This document shows, in pieces, positions 8,482 to 22,373 of a stretch of DNA of 64,000 bases. Origin of the DNA: Balamuthia mandrillaris (lineage: Eukaryota; Discosea; Longamoebia; Balamuthiidae); NCBI GenBank assembly GCA_031835245.1, contig JAVKOQ010000086.1, forward strand, positions 115,001 through 179,000. The letters run 5' to 3'. The notes below the pieces were generated by a model. The model saw only the letters and a list, made by a program, of their open reading frames with translations, did not search any database and was not told the origin of the DNA. Numbering within the stretch: the stretch's first letter is position 1; each line of letters starts with the position of its first letter. The position numbers and the translations under genes were made by a program.

Positions 8482-11400
8482 TCACGAATGTCTTGTCTTT
8501 CTAATGTACTGTACCCTCTTTATTGAAAAATGATAAAATGGTTTAGTATTTAACCTGAACAAAATGGGGTATTTTTTTAAAAAAACTTACCCAATATCCT
8601 TTGATACTCTCCAGTAATAGTCAGCATGTTCACTTCTACCCAACAATTGAACAAACTCTTCATCATGAGTTATCACTATTAACTGAAAGTTTCGTTGTTG
8701 TCGTCTTGTACTTATGATGCTTAAAAATTCATTTTAATACAAAAACATTAATTAGAAAGCAAATGAGAAGAAGCAAGCAAGTAACATACTTAACCAATGC
8801 ATTTGCAAAGCTTTCAACATTGTAACGATCAAGATTGGTGGTAGGTTCATCCAAAGCCAAAATCCCACAGTGAAGGCAAAAGGTCTCAGCCAGGGCAAGA
8901 CGGATAATAAGTGACGCCAACACCTTTTGGCCAGCACTGCATCTGCCCCGCATATCTAACTCAGTATCCCCTTTGACCATAATCACCTATGAAGAAATAA
9001 GGACAAATAATAAATAAACGAGACGAGACAGTTTCAAGGAGCTTACCCTATAGTTATAGGAAGAACGGCCCTCAGAAGAATCCACATCAGAGCGTATTTC
9101 AATGGTATCAATGTCCTGGCCTTTGTAGGTTTGTTGCCAAAGCTCTTTGATTATCTTGTTTATTTCTGCCATTTTAACTGAGTGGTACTTCATCAAAGCT
9201 CTGTTTCACAATTATTGTTGAAAAAATGATAAGAAAAGAGTATTGCAAAGAAAAGGGAAAATAATAACTTATCCAACGCAACATGGTATTTCTCCAAATC
9301 ACTGTTTGCCATTTCCATCGTCTACAAGTGAGCAAGGTTAGAAGAAAGCAAGCAAGCAAGGAAAGCAGGAAAGGAAGAGAATGGGGTCACCTTGACTTTG
9401 ATGAGCATCTGTCTGAATTGTTCATCAATGTCTTTGTACATAGGTTTTTTGAGGTCATGAATGTGCTCTCTTATCTGTTGCTTGAAGATATCTCGCTGGC
9501 CAATCAGCCTATTAGCTTCCTGGTGCTTCTTCCTTATGTTCTGAGATAAGTTCTCAATGTCAAAGTCAATTGCTTCGCTAGAGCTGAGGTCGAGGGCAGC
9601 TTCTTTGGCCTTTATCTCTGCTGCTTTCTCTGCAATGCATTGCTTTTGCTTTCTGTAGCAAATGTTCTCCTCAATGTTGCGTTTGTGTATGTCACTGGTA
9701 GCTAACATTTCACGTATTTCATCAAGTTGGGCGCTTAATTCTTCACTTTGGGTGGCAATATCTTGGAGGCAAGACCCTAACTCCACCTTTTGGTCATTCA
9801 GTTGTTGGATCTTAATTTGTAAAGTCTCCACACTTGTTCTGGTTTATATTGAGAATTTGTGAGAAAGAAATAATAAAGGCAAGATGTTACAAGTAAGAAA
9901 TAAAGAACGAGAGACATATCGTTTTGGCAACAAAGACAAGCAAAGTTTGAGAGATGACACGAAAGAAATGACAAAAAAAAAAAGTACCCTCCAATTTGCT
10001 TTTGTAAATTTTCAATGCAGGCTATGTACTCTTGGTATTGGTCCTTCTCTCGCTGGATCTCATCAAGTTGTTCCTCATATTCTTTTTGCTGCTGAGTTCT
10101 TTTTGAGACCAGTGCTTCCTTCTCGCCTATTTTTTTGTCCAAATCAGCTTTTAGTTTCTATAGAAGTAAGTTGTTAGAGATAGCGAATAGGAAGTTGCAA
10201 AAAAAAAAAAAAACCTCAATTTCTTCTTCAAGAAGTTGGTTGGCCTCGATAAGTTCTTTGCAATTGAGTTCCAACCTTACTATAGCATCTGAAGCAGCTT
10301 TGCTTTGCAGCAATCGCTCTTTGAGCTGATGCATCTCTGACTCTGCTTTATGTCGTGCAGTTTGTTTCTGTTGAAACTGAATCCTTAATTGCTCTAAATT
10401 TGCCATTATGGATTGACTGTCGGAGAATTAGGCATGTGTTGATAGCGGGAGGGGAAACAGGAGGAAAGCTAGGAACGCTGAGGAACCTTTTCTCTTGGAG
10501 CGAAGTCTGTTCAAAATCAAGATCTTCCATGGATCGGTGATCTCCTGAGTCTGTCATGTTGCGTTCTTCTCGCTCTATTTCGGTTTGCAGCCGCTTTACC
10601 TCCATGTAGTCCCTTGAAATGGAGTCTGCGTCGTTGATAAGAGAACAGAGCTTCCTTTCCTCCAAATCTAAAACTTTTAATGATTCAGAGAGCTGGGACA
10701 AAACGAGATAAGTGAAATGGATTTGACCAGCCAAAGAAATGGATCAACAGACCTCGTCTGCTTCCTTGGATAAGTTTGCTTTCTGTTGCTCCAGGGCTTG
10801 CAAACATGACTTCATGCCAGGAATATCTTGGTCTTCTAGTCTAGATATCTCCCTCCACACAGGAGACAGGCCGCTCAACATTTTATGCATTTTCTCGGTA
10901 TCGGTCAAAATGGCCTGTTGTTCGTTGAGGGATGTTGGAACTCTTGCAAGAAGTTGTTCCAGCTTTATGAGATTGTTTGTAAGATAAAAGTGATGACGGA
11001 AATCGCAAATTAAATACAATTTGTAATAAATAAATAAATAAATAAATACGAATACCTTTGAGATGAAGCTGCATAGCATGTCGGGTTCCATGCCTCGGTC
11101 ACAGAGAGGACAGCCTGCCTCCTTATGCGCCATTTCCATGAATTTTTTGTACATTATCTCGCCAGCTTGAGTCATGGCCACCTCCCTTTAAGACATTTAT
11201 GGGAATGATTATGTTACAAAAAAAAACTTGCAGAAAGGGCAAGAGAGAGAAAACAAACTTTCGAATGGCGTCAAGCTTTTGTTCTGTTTCTGTGATAAGG
11301 TCGGGAAGAGGACGGTTGATGTAACCTATTGCCTCCATTTTGGTGCGATTCTCTGTGTTCCAAAAATAACTATATTAGAATTCTTCTGATCCAATAGGCT

Positions 11401-13634
11401 ATTAATTTTGCAAGAGTACCGTTCAACTGGCGTTGCAGGCGCTGCAGCTGGGAGGTAGTACTATTCTCTTCACCAGTGAGAGAGGACAGTTTTATCTTGG
11501 TATCTTGTAAACGATTACGGTGTGAGGTCTGGCTTTTCCTTTTTTTGCTGTATTCAATAATGAAGGTAAGCAAATGCTTGAAATGAACAGCACGCTCCCA
11601 CAACAACAAAAAAATAAAAAAATACAATAAAATAAATAAAAAATAAAATTAAAAAATACCTCAACAGCTTATTCAGCTCAACTTTGAGGCGATCGGGAGT
11701 GGGCATGTCTGGAAATAATTCCTCAAAAGCTTGTCGTTTACTTTCCAGCTTGGATTGGTACGACTCTTCTTTGCTTTTGCATTGGCTCCGTTTGATGCTC
11801 AGGCTCGCCCTAGCGGCTGCTTCTAAATTCAGTCCCTTTATCCTATTGCCAATGTCTTTAATCTTCGCATCAAGGTCAGATTTTTCAGCATGCAGCTCAC
11901 TGATTTGTTGATTAATGGCATCGGGGTCAAATCCTTCAATCAACACATTGAGTTCGTTTTCCTGTTGGCGATAAATAGTAGTATTAAGTTGATGAACGCC
12001 TTTGTCAAATAAAACTCACCTTCGTTTGCAACTGTGCTTCTATTTGAGCTAGATGGCCGTGCGCTCTTCTGTTTTGTTCTATTTCTCGATTGGTAGCGTT
12101 GATGCGATCCTTGTTTGCGTTCTAAGGAAAGCCAATTACAATTTTATGTGAGAAAAATAAAAAGCAAGAAAGGGAAAAATAGGAAGAGAGTATTTACTAA
12201 AGATATGTCCTTCTGCTTTATTTGCTCTCTGATCGTACTGATCTGTTCTTGGACTTGTTCCAGGGCAGACACTATCTCTTGATTTTGTACATTGAAGTTA
12301 TTCTGCAAGTAAGCGTTAGCGTGTTAATGGGTGCGCAAGATAGCAAAGAAAGATAGAGAGAAGAAAGAGAGAGAAGAGCAGAGAGAGAAGAGAGAAGAGA
12401 GAGAGGAAGCGTCAATAAGCTTTTGTTATCATAACATATTTTACCTTAGTATTCGTGATAGCTTTGTTCAAACCAATCGACAAGCTCTTTGTGGTGCTAA
12501 GGAAGTTGGTGATTGTTGCTTGATTGAAAGGGGGCGAATCAAATCCAGGTAAGGAGTAGCGTTGTGCAAATGCCACAATCTGCTTATCACGCTCTAATGA
12601 AAGGGAATGTTGTCGCTGTTTTACAGGTAAAGTTTAGAACACAACAACAGAAAGATTTTAAAAAAAAAAGGGGGGGAGCGCGGAGGGGAAGCAACGTACT
12701 TCAAGGGAGGATTTATGGTTTCCCAATTGCTCGCTGATGTTGTGTAGTGTCTCTTCATGAGATGCCTTTTCGGAGTTAAGCTTTTGAACTCTTGTTTGAA
12801 TGTCTTTTTCAGCTGCAAAGCGGCGCTGCAGTTCTTGGTTGAAGGTCTCCGCCAACGCAAACAGTTCCTCGTCGGTTTCTTTATAACAACAAAGAAAAAA
12901 AATGAATGAAATGCAGTAAGGCTTGTTTAAAAACTATTCCAAACCTTCAAACTCTTGATTCAATTGATCGTAAGTTGCTTGATTTGCTTTTGTCATCTGA
13001 ACGAGTACTGCTTTCAGTTGCTTGACTTCATTTAGGGCTTCAGTGATGGAAGAAGCTTTTTGTCTCAGTTCCATGGAGGCTTTTTCCATGGCCTCGAGTT
13101 CAGCTTGCAGTTTTTTGATCTCCTCTTCGGCGGAGGCTTGAAATTTTTGCTTATTCTTTAGCTCTTTGCGAATCTGCAAACAACAAAAACAAAAATAAAT
13201 TTAAATAAATATAAAGAAAAATAATAATATGAACACAGGATAGTTTCGAGACAATGAACCTGATGAGCGTGATCTTTTTGGTTTTGGAGATTGTCCAGCT
13301 TTAGCTTATATTCGCGGATTTGTTGAGCCTGCTCCTTTCGTTGTTTCTTTATAGTATCCAACGCTTTTGTATATCTGAAACGTGGGGAATAAGCCCAAAC
13401 CCAAGAAGCATAAAGAAGACTAACAAACCTTGTTGCTGCAAATATGTCGTCAAACTTCTTTTTCAAAGAGGAACCTTCAGAGAGGGGCCAGTTTGATTCT
13501 TCTTGATGGCAAAAGATCACGTTCTCCAAAATGGGCTTGGAAACTCCAATCAATTCCGGTATCTCTTTGTCCAAATCCGCACAACGAAAGCTTTGACTTA
13601 CTTTCTGTGGAGTTTGAAGACAGATTTTAGAAAA

Positions 13635-13686
<52 letters not shown>

Positions 13687-14190
13687 TGAAGAAAAAGAGG
13701 AGACGCGGTGTTACCTCCCCGTTGGAGTTATAAGTCTGAAGGGCACTCTCTAGCGTCTTACACACCTTTTTGCTGGCCGTCTGTGTGAGCTGCAACGAGC
13801 GCGTGCAGACGATGGGCTTGCCGTGTACGTTGCGGAAGCGAAGTTTTATCTGAGCCTTCACCTCTCGTTCGCCCGCCACCTTCGTGTCGTGGATGAAAGC
13901 CTGCCCACTGCGGGACCCTGGCGGCAGGTTCCCCGTTGTAGCGTACTTCAAACATTCGATTACGGTCTACATAGGAAATGGAAAAAGAAGAGTCGAAAGG
14001 AGACATGAGGAAGGAGAACAAGAAGAAGTACGCAGAAGTGAATACTATTAGAGAAGAGAGAGAATACCGTTTTCCCAGCACCATTCGCACCAACGATGAT
14101 GGTCAACGGCTGATAGAATTCGATTATGTTTCTGTTCTGGGGGCTAAAGCTTCGTATCCCTTGAATAAGAAGCTTGTCGATGGTGGTCAT
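8482..14190 (-). CDS. RAD50: RAD50, SMC-like ATPase of the MRN DNA-repair complex
   Basis: I resolve 23 exons, 1,315 aa, against about 1,312 in human. Exons: 14190-14068, 13966-13715, 13604-13429, 13374-13260, 13173-12945, 12878-12700, 12615-12445, 12302-12198, 12121-12020, 11961-11660, 11547-11420, 11352-11259, 11185-11056, 10962-10753, 10692-10487, 10416-10215, 10157-9988, 9838-9391, 9321-9269, 9200-9047, 8986-8790, 8719-8591, 8554-8482. Walker A (GANGAGKT) is at residues 34-41. Long coiled coils flank the zinc hook CPLC (Cys684, Cys687). The signature SAGQK is near 1200 and Walker B ALDEP has Asp1229-Glu1230, followed by the ITHDEEF H-loop region. RAD50 binds MRE11 and tethers and processes DNA ends in the nucleus. 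All key residues are intact. The last exon (24 codons) is the least certain: its acceptor and frame fit but its sequence is weakly conserved. Confidence 0.95.
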
Positions 14191-14409
14191 CCTCGCAAGC
14201 ACACACACATAAACCAAATACCAGAAATACAAGAAAAAAAAATGATCAACCCTCTGCCTTTTGCTCTTTGATTTCTCTCTCCTCCTCTTTTCTTCAGATC
14301 TCTCTCTGCTACCTTTTTTTTTCTCTGGCTCAATTTTTTCGAGGCAAAATTTCTGAGGGTTTAAATTTATTCCCAGAAAAATTTTATAAACAAAAACAAA
14401 AAAAAGAAA
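14191..14409. promoter_or_regulatory. Shared RAD50/MRE11 bidirectional promoter region
   Basis: Only 219 bp separate the RAD50 start codon (14190, minus) from the MRE11 start codon (14410, plus). The interval is rich in CT and poly-A/T runs, with no clear TATA box. Because the two products work in a fixed complex, a common promoter would keep their levels matched. This is inference from position and spacing, not from a recognised factor site. Confidence 0.65.
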
Positions 14410-17400
14410 ATGTTCGCTGCAACGGATGCGGCGGAGGAACACCGACAAGAAGAAGAAGGCGGAATGCAAGAACAAGGAGAAGATTGTGCAGACCCAGGAC
14501 CGTACGTTTTTTAACATGACTCTTGCTTTTTTTTTTTTTTTTTTTTTTTTGGCTTTGAGAGTATCGAATCGATTGAATTTTCTCTCCGCTACGTTTTTTT
14601 TTCCCCCCCCTCTCTCTCTTTTGATCTCTTCTCTATTATTTTTGTAGTGCTTCAGCGGACACGCTGCGTTTCCTCGTTGCCACGGATAACCATTTGGGCT
14701 ATGCAGAGAAAGATCCAATCAGAGGGGACGACTCTTTCAACACTTTTGAAGAGATACTGCAACTCGCCCAATTTCACAAGGTTATTGCTACTTTTTGATT
14801 CATTTATTTTTACGTCTTGTTTGTGAGCTTTTTGTTGTCTTATGTTGTCTTATGTTGTTGTTGTTCTTCTTTTTCTTCTTTCTTTCTTCGTTCTTCGTGC
14901 TTTGTTCTTCTTATTCTTCTTCTTGTTGGTTTGTAGTGGGTGTCTTTCCTTTGTGTTGTTTTCCTGAATTGTTGCTGTTGTCCTTCTTTTGTGGTTGTGG
15001 TTGTGGTTGATTGTTCATTGGTGCTGCACACAGGTGGACGCCGTTCTGTTGGGAGGAGACCTTTTTCACGACAACAAGCCCTCTCGACGGACCTTGTTTA
15101 GGACAATGCATTTGCTGCGGAAGTATTGCCTTGGCGACAATCCCATCAGCATTCAGATTGTCAGCGACCAATCTATGAACTTTCATTCAGGGTTGGGAGG
15201 ACCTTTCTCTCTCTTTCGCTTTTCTCGTTCTGTTTCTCCTTTTTTTTTTTTTGGCTTTGTCTTGCTCGTGCTTCTCATAATCTTTGTTTCTCCTCTTATG
15301 CTGTGCTAAGAAGACTGTATTCTTATTGATGGTTCTATTTATGATAGCAATGGAGTCAATTACGAGGATCCCAATTTTAATGTCGCCATCCCCGTATTTT
15401 CTATCCATGGCAACCACGATGACCCTACTGGAGTACGTACTCAGCAGTACAGCCACTATTACTTTCCTTATGTGCCACGAAAAACTGACGGACTTTCTCT
15501 CTTTGGTTTGATGTAGGATGGTGGATTAGCTGCATTAGATTTGCTAAGCGTAGCCAATCTCGTGAACTACTTTGGAAAGAGCGAAAATGTAGATGACGTA
15601 ACTGTATATCCGATCTTGCTGACTAAGGGTAAAACCAAAGTGGCCATCTATGGTCTAGGCAATATCCGGGATGAAAGGCTTTATAGGACGTTTCAACAGA
15701 AAAAAGTAAAGCTTATGCGGCCTGTAGAAAGTCGGGAAGAATGGTTTAATATGTTTGTTCTCCACCAGAACCGGTTCGTCCTCTTTCCGCTTATCTCCTC
15801 ATGTTCTTCATCTTCTTCCTCATTCATACTATTGTAGGGTTGCCCACTCTCAAAAGAATTACATTCATGAGTGCATGCTGGACAATTTTTTGGACTTTGT
15901 GATTTGGGGACATGAACATGAATGCTTAATCACTCCTCAATCCAGCACCGTCGGTGACTTTTATATCACACAGCCTGGATCCTCTGTGGCTACTTCTCTT
16001 AGCGAAGGAGAATCCAAGAAAAAGTGACGCCTTTCTCTCGCTTGCTCTCTCTCTCGCTTCTCTTTTTAACTCCGTACTCATTGAAAACAGACATGTTGGT
16101 CTGTTGGAAATTTGTGAGGACCAATTCAGATTAAACGCTATTCCACTCAAGACGGTCCGCCCGTTTTTGATGGAGGAAGTCATCCTTAGAGAACACGATT
16201 TGGATGCGAACGACCCAGAGCAGGTGGTAGAGTTTTTGGGTGACAAAGTACGAGAAATGATTGCTCGCGTTAGCACTGAGTTTCCTAGAGACAATCGGGC
16301 GCCCAAGTTGCCTCTTATTCGTTTGAGGGTACTTGACATCATTCCTTCTCTTGTTTTCTGGTTAGTCAGTGCGCATTTTAATCTTTCCAACGTTAATATC
16401 GGCAGGTAGAGTATGGTGGCTTTTCCACGTGCAATCCGCAACGTTTTGGACAGCAGTTTGTAGGCAAAGTGGCTAATCCAAATGATATTTTACTCTTTTA
16501 CAAAAGAAGAACTGCAACACGTTCGTATTTTCTTTTTTTCTTTTTCTCTTTCCTTTTCTTATCCTTCCCTCCCCTTCCCTCCCCTTCCTCTTCCAATCGC
16601 CAAAGCAAAACAAAAGGAAGAAGGTGAAGCACAAACATTGCTTAAAGCCCACAGGCCTGAACCATTGGATGACACTCGTATCGAGGATTTGATCACGTCT
16701 TACCTTGGCATCAGCCAAAAGTTGGAAATACTACCTGAACATGAGTTTAACATTGCTCTTCACAATTTTGTAGAAAAAGACGAAAGCAAAGCAATAGCGG
16801 AGTATATCTTTCTCTCCTCCCCTCTCTGCTTCTCCCCTCATTTGTACTTGTACTTGTTATGGTATTAATACTATTCTTCAAAGATTTGTGAATAAGAGAC
16901 TTAATGACATGCAACAGTTCTTAGTAGCTGATGATCCTAAGAAAACACTGGAAACGAGCTATTTGCAAACTTTGGTCACTGAGCAAACTGACCAACTCAG
17001 GGTTCAGGTGTCTATCTCTCCTTCTCTCTCTCTCTCTCTCTCTCTCTCTTTGTAATGTATTGGCTGATATGTATTTGTTATCATTAGCATGGCTCTTTGG
17101 AGTCTAGTGAGTTAGGTATGACTATACTTTTGTTGCTTGTTCGTCATGATATTTTTCAACTCAGGTCATATAATTTGAAATCCAGATGAAGAGATTCGAA
17201 AGGAAGAAGCATTGAAAGGAGAATTTCCAGCAAAGCCGAAGTACAGTAGCGATGACGAAGAAAACGAGGATGACTTGTTGGTCGCCAGCAAGCAAAAGCA
17301 TAAGTCAAAAGCCGGGTCTTCAGTGATGCCAACGGCTCCCAACAAGCGACCTCAACAGGTTACAAAGAAATCCAAAGCCGGTTCTTCCAGTGAAACCACC

Positions 17401-18053
17401 GCTACTACTTCCTCCTCTTCCAAAGGATCAAAGAGAGCACCAGCCAAGAAAACAAGGCAAAAGCCTGGCTATGCCCTCGATGTATGCCTCTCGCTTCTTT
17501 CCTTCTGCTTCTTGCCTCTTCATTCCTCCTCTGTTTGCTTCTGCTCTATTGCTCTCTGCTTTTTGCTAACATTTTTCTAAATCGCTTTTTTATGCAGATT
17601 ACAGCAAAGGAAGAACTGCACTCAGACGATGACTTTGCGGATGTTACTATTAACAAGGGAACAAACGAAGCCAATGACAGCACAAGCAACAACAAAGGAA
17701 AGAGAAAGCGGGCAGTCATGAAGCAGGAGAAACAGGATTCTGGAATTCTGGCGATAGCCACGAGTGGCAGTGACGCAGCAGCATCTGAGCAGCCTGCCAC
17801 TACCTCCCGACCGAGACAAAAGAGAAAAACCACAACAATAGCTCCAGCAACATCCCTTTTTTCCACATCAACCAACAACGTAAGTATTCTCTCTCTTTCT
17901 CTGTTACTTCTTTCTTTAGAACTCATTCCCATTCATACACGTTCTTAGCGCAATGAAGAAGCGGATGAAGAAGAGAGCAGTAGCGCAACTACCAGCGGAG
18001 GTGGAGGAGAGGTAGCTACCGTTATCAGCCGGTGGGGGAGACGAAGAAACTAG
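14410..18053 (+). CDS. MRE11: MRE11 nuclease of the MRN complex
   Basis: Fourteen exons give 764 aa (human 708): 14410-14501, 14648-14780, 15034-15191, 15348-15432, 15517-15773, 15838-16023, 16091-16328, 16406-16520, 16606-16801, 16884-17007, 17088-17115, 17186-17481, 17598-17879, 17949-18053. The metallophosphoesterase motifs are complete: Asp44/His46 (DNHLG), GGDLFHDN (Asp84), GNHDD (Asn150, His151) and GHEHEC (His267, His269). The Mre11 DNA-binding domain follows, then an acidic and Ser/Lys-rich tail (from about residue 540) with KKSKAGSS repeats. The tail ends in Arg residues (RWGRRRN), resembling the basic, low-complexity C-termini of other Mre11 proteins. It provides the Mn-dependent endo/exonuclease activity at DNA breaks. 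An AATAAA-like signal lies about 110 bp after the stop. Confidence 0.95.
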
Positions 18054-18209
18054 AGATTTCTGGGTTCGTGCTTTGTTGTTATTGGAATTCTTTTAGGTGA
18101 ATTAACGCGTGCATATTTTTTAACTAGTTTAATTGCCAATCAATTATAATTGTCGTTTGCAAAATAAATAAACAAAAAAAAAAAGAAGAAAAGGTTGAAA
18201 GCGTGTGTT

Positions 18210-18231
18210 ATGGCGTCTGGTACGCGTTGTT

Positions 18232-18283
<52 letters not shown>

Positions 18284-18978
18284 TCTCTTTCTCTTTCTCT
18301 CTGCTTTGTGCTTTTTTTTTTTTGCTCGTTGCTCTAGGTGATGATCACTCAGGTTTTTTGTTTCATGTACATTACTTCGTTAGCAACGTTGAGCTTAAAG
18401 GTGAAAGGTATCTCTCTCCCTCTCTTCTCTCCCTTCCTCTCCCCACGTATTGAGTCTTTGCTGCCATGAAATAGTCATTGAAGGTAAAGATCTCTTGGCA
18501 AAGGACAAGAATGGCCTTTCTGATCCGTACGTTAAGGTATATTTTGTTTTTTGTTTTTATTTTTGACGAGAGATCATTACTCTAACGGTTGTAAAGTTGA
18601 GCGTGCCGCCACAGAAACACAGAACTACTGTCAAATCTGCCACTCTGAGGCCTCAATGGAACGAAGAGTTTACCTTGTGCGTTACTCGTAGTCTCTGCCT
18701 CTTCTCCGCGTGTTGAATAGCTGACGATGTGCACGCCATTATACAGCGTAAACATGCAAACAGACTCAGAGCTTCGGTTAAGGATTTTTGACCACGACAA
18801 GTTTAGGTTTGTTGATCAACCTGGTATTTTTCTTGATGAAAGAGCAGATTGTCACTTTCATTTACGAACCAACACCATAGCAAAGATGACTTTATGGGCG
18901 CCTATCATTTCCCAGCCAGTGAGTTGCTCAAGATCAAAGCCAGTGGACAGGCAGCTGATCTTTGGCTCCAGTGCGCCA

Positions 18979-19023
<45 letters not shown>

Positions 19024-19260
19024 CTTTCCCCTCTCTCCTCTCGCTCTCAATGAGAAGTTTGAACGCTCATACTCTCTGTTCTCTCTCTCTCTCTGTTGTG
19101 TAGACTGAAGAACAAGAAAGGAGAGCACGACCAAGAAAGAGGAACTGTACGTCTTTGTTTTTAACTTTTCATCAGTCTGTTTGTTACACAGTTATCTTCT
19201 GTGCTCTAATCTTCTGTGCTCTATAAACAGTTACATGTAAAACTGGAATGGAGTGCTTAA
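18210..19260 (+). CDS. Small single-C2-domain protein
   Basis: Eight exons encode 145 aa: 18210-18219, 18338-18400, 18475-18536, 18597-18676, 18747-18806, 18881-18970, 19104-19146, 19231-19260. Almost the whole protein is one C2 domain: VIEGKDLLAKD, then GLSDPYVKL, TLRPQWNEEF, LRLRIFDHDK and the closing LHVKLEW. The acidic residues that usually bind calcium are present (KDKNGLSDPY in loop 1, FDHDK in loop 3), so Ca-dependent membrane binding is likely. The 10-nt first exon is inferred from frame and donor, so the first few residues are uncertain. Long (CT)n tracts occupy introns 1 and 6. The gene converges on GPATCH1, with 109 bp between stop codons. Partners are unknown. Confidence 0.82.
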
Positions 19261-19369
19261 CTTCAACTGTGAATAACAACCACAAACGGGCCTTCTTCTT
19301 TTGGTTGTGCGTTCAGAAGCGAAGAAGTAGGCCAAAAATGATGGAGAGCGAGTTTGCAATCTTCTTCTT

Positions 19370-22341
19370 CTAAGAATGTCTTCGATGCTTCTTGCTTCGC
19401 TTGTGAGATTTCTCCTTGTCATGGCGTCGACTGTGCTTGTCTTTTCTCTTTTTGTCCTTTTTGTCCTTTTTTTCCTTTTTGTCTTTTTTATGCTTTTCTT
19501 TTTTCTCTCTGCTCCTCTTTTTCCGATATGCCTTCTCTGCCTCCTCTTCTTCTGTTCTGGAAGGAGGTGGTGCCGCTTCCACCCATAACGACATGTCTTC
19601 TTCCTCTTCTTTCTCTTTTTCTTTCACTCCATCATTGCTTTGCTTCATTCTACCGTCAGCACTGATTAGAGAAGTTGGTGGAACCCATGATGAGGAAGAG
19701 GAAGAAGAGAATGAAGGTGAAGAGGCTGGAGGTTCTTCTCTGGAGGATGCGAAGAGACTGGAGAATAGCGCGTCCTCTGGGTTAGCAACCGTTGTTAGAA
19801 CCGTTGTTTCGTTCTTCGTTTTCTGGATTTCATCATCGTCGTTTGTTGTTGGTGTAGTTGACGCTGCGACTAAAGAATTGGTAGAAGAATACTCTTCCAT
19901 TTTGAGGTCACCATCCTCAAAGATGGCCTTGAAAAGATCGATGGGTGGCCGCTTTGTAGCTTCCTCCTCTTCTTCCTCTTCCTCTTCCTCTTCCTCCTCT
20001 TGTAGCTCTTCTCTCTTCTTGACTTCTTGTCTTTGTCGTTCATCATTTTCAGAAGAGGAAGCAAACGCGACAAACCGTTGTGCAGCAGCTGCCGCCGTAG
20101 GAGAGAAGGAAGCAGCCGCCAACGAAGAGGATTCGGCCAAGATGGCTGTCAATGGAGCTAACGGCTTCGGACCACCTCCTTTCTTTTGGCTGTCCGCAGC
20201 AGCAACACTTCGTTCGGGAGGTTTGATGTTAAAACGTTTACACAAGAGGTTCACAGGCAGCCAGTCTTCTTCGGTGCGAACAGGAGTAACCTGTTTTGCA
20301 GCTGCAGCTCTTTGTTGTGGTTGTCCTTCTTCAATGATCTGTTGTTCATCTGATGATTGGGCTGTAGTGAAGCGAGAGGACATCATCGAAGCTGGGAGTA
20401 CAGCCATCCAACTTGGTTTTTGCGGTGGTGTTGCTGTTGTTGCTGTAGGTGTTGGTGTTGCGGTTGGTGTTGGTGTTGTTGGTGGTTGTGGTTGTTCGGT
20501 TTGTGTTTGTGCTCGTATGGCTTCAAATCGCTTTCTATCTGCTGCAGACATCAAATCAAACACAGAGTTCACTTCTTGATTTGTTGGTAATCAGAAATGC
20601 ATGAAGAAGGAAGTAAGAAACAAATAACAAGAGAAGGAGAAGGATATGTTTGTTGCATTTAACGACGTACTGTGAGGGGTAGAGGATAGCTTGGATGACG
20701 GAAGCTGCTGTTCTCCTAATAGTTCGCCTCTGCGCCTTGCGCTCATGTACCTATCTGCCGATGGAGTTTCTGTTGTCCCTTTAGTTTAACATATACAAAG
20801 AAAGCAAGAAAGAAAAAGCACAAGAAGCACGAGGGAAGAAGACAGAAAAGACAGGAGAAAAACGTTACCACTTGGAGGCAACTCTGCATCATCCCACCGA
20901 TGGATAGGCCGAAAATCCTTTGGCAGTTCTGGAGCAGGATACCACTTTGACACCACAACTGGTCGCGAAGCAGCCACAAAGTTTCCAAACACCCTGTGCT
21001 TGGAGCTGTGTTCATCCTCTTCTTCGCCTTCTTCACGCCGTTTTCCTTTCTTTCTTTTCTCACCCCGCCTTCTTCGTTGCTCATAATCCTCGTCGGCCTG
21101 CGTCAACGCAATGTCGTAAGAATGCACTTTTAAAAAATGGATGTTAGGTACCGAATAAATAAAAGGGAACAAAGTTAAAAAAGTCAAAAAAGAGAACATA
21201 GAAAGAGAAACAAAGGAAAAAGAGACGTACTATCAGGTTGTGAATAGACATCGTCGTAGGGAGTGGACACTTCAAAAGCGCCCAGGCCAAGCCCACTGGA
21301 ACCCTGCTTTGCGGAAAAGCCTTGCATCGGTATCACCGCTGCTTTTCCCGCTGTTTTGCCATATGCTCCTATGCTTCCTGTTTATGTTATTAGAGAAAGA
21401 ATAGCGAAGAAAAACACAATACTCGTAGACAAACAGATAGGGTATCGATAGCCAGACGTACCAGCAGCAGAGCCATCGGCGAGAGTGGGTCTACCGCCGC
21501 CTTTGTATGGATCATAGCCAAGGCCTTGTACGTTATTCTTCACATTAAACTCAACCACCTGAGTTTGCTGCGTGATGGCAAACCGCGACATCATGAACGA
21601 GTCAACATCTTCATTTTCTTCTTCTTCTTCGCCCTTCTTTGTCTCTTGTGCTTCTATCTTGTCTTGCTTCAGCTCTTCCAACGATACCTGCAATCCGTAC
21701 ACCCGTCTCTTCTGCTCTGGTTTCTGTTCCTCTTCCTCGTCTTCCTTTTCCTTCTGTTTGTCTTTAGCTTGCCCCTCTTTTCCGTCTTCTGTGATTGCCG
21801 TTGTCCTTTGTTGCAGCGGGCGAATGATGCGACCGTTGCGCCAACCCATTTTTCTCAGCAGCTTCCAACCGATCGGATCTTGTGCTGGCACCAACAGGTC
21901 GGCTGGTACCAGTGAAGCGGCGGCAGTAGAAGAAGAAGGTGAAGAAAAGGTTTGAGACTGTCTTTTGCCGCTGCTGGTGGTTTCTGTGCCGAAGGAGTCA
22001 AAGTCTGAGCGAGTGACAAGCGCCTTCCCTCCCATCGTCACGTCCTTCAAAGACCCAAATGAAATGAAAGAGTGTGAGAAGAAGAAGAAGAACAAGAAGA
22101 AGCAGAAGAAGAAGAAGAAGAAGAAGAAGAAGAAGAAGAAGAAGAAAAAGAAGAAGAAGAAGAAGAAAAGAAGAAGAAGAAGAAGAAGAAGAAGAAGAAG
22201 AAGAAGAAGAAGAAGAAGAACAAGAAGAAGAAGAAGAAGAAGAAGAAGAAGAAGAAGAAGAAGAAGAGCAAGAAGAAGAAGAAGAAGAGGAAGAAGAAGA
22301 AGAACAAGAAGAACAAGAAGAAGAAGAAGATGAACAAGAAG

Positions 22342-22373
<32 letters not shown>

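Noticed and set aside
19416-20579. A 387-codon Ser-rich frame opposite the last GPATCH1 exon
   Set aside because: It is the antisense of a clear coding exon whose sense product has family motifs.
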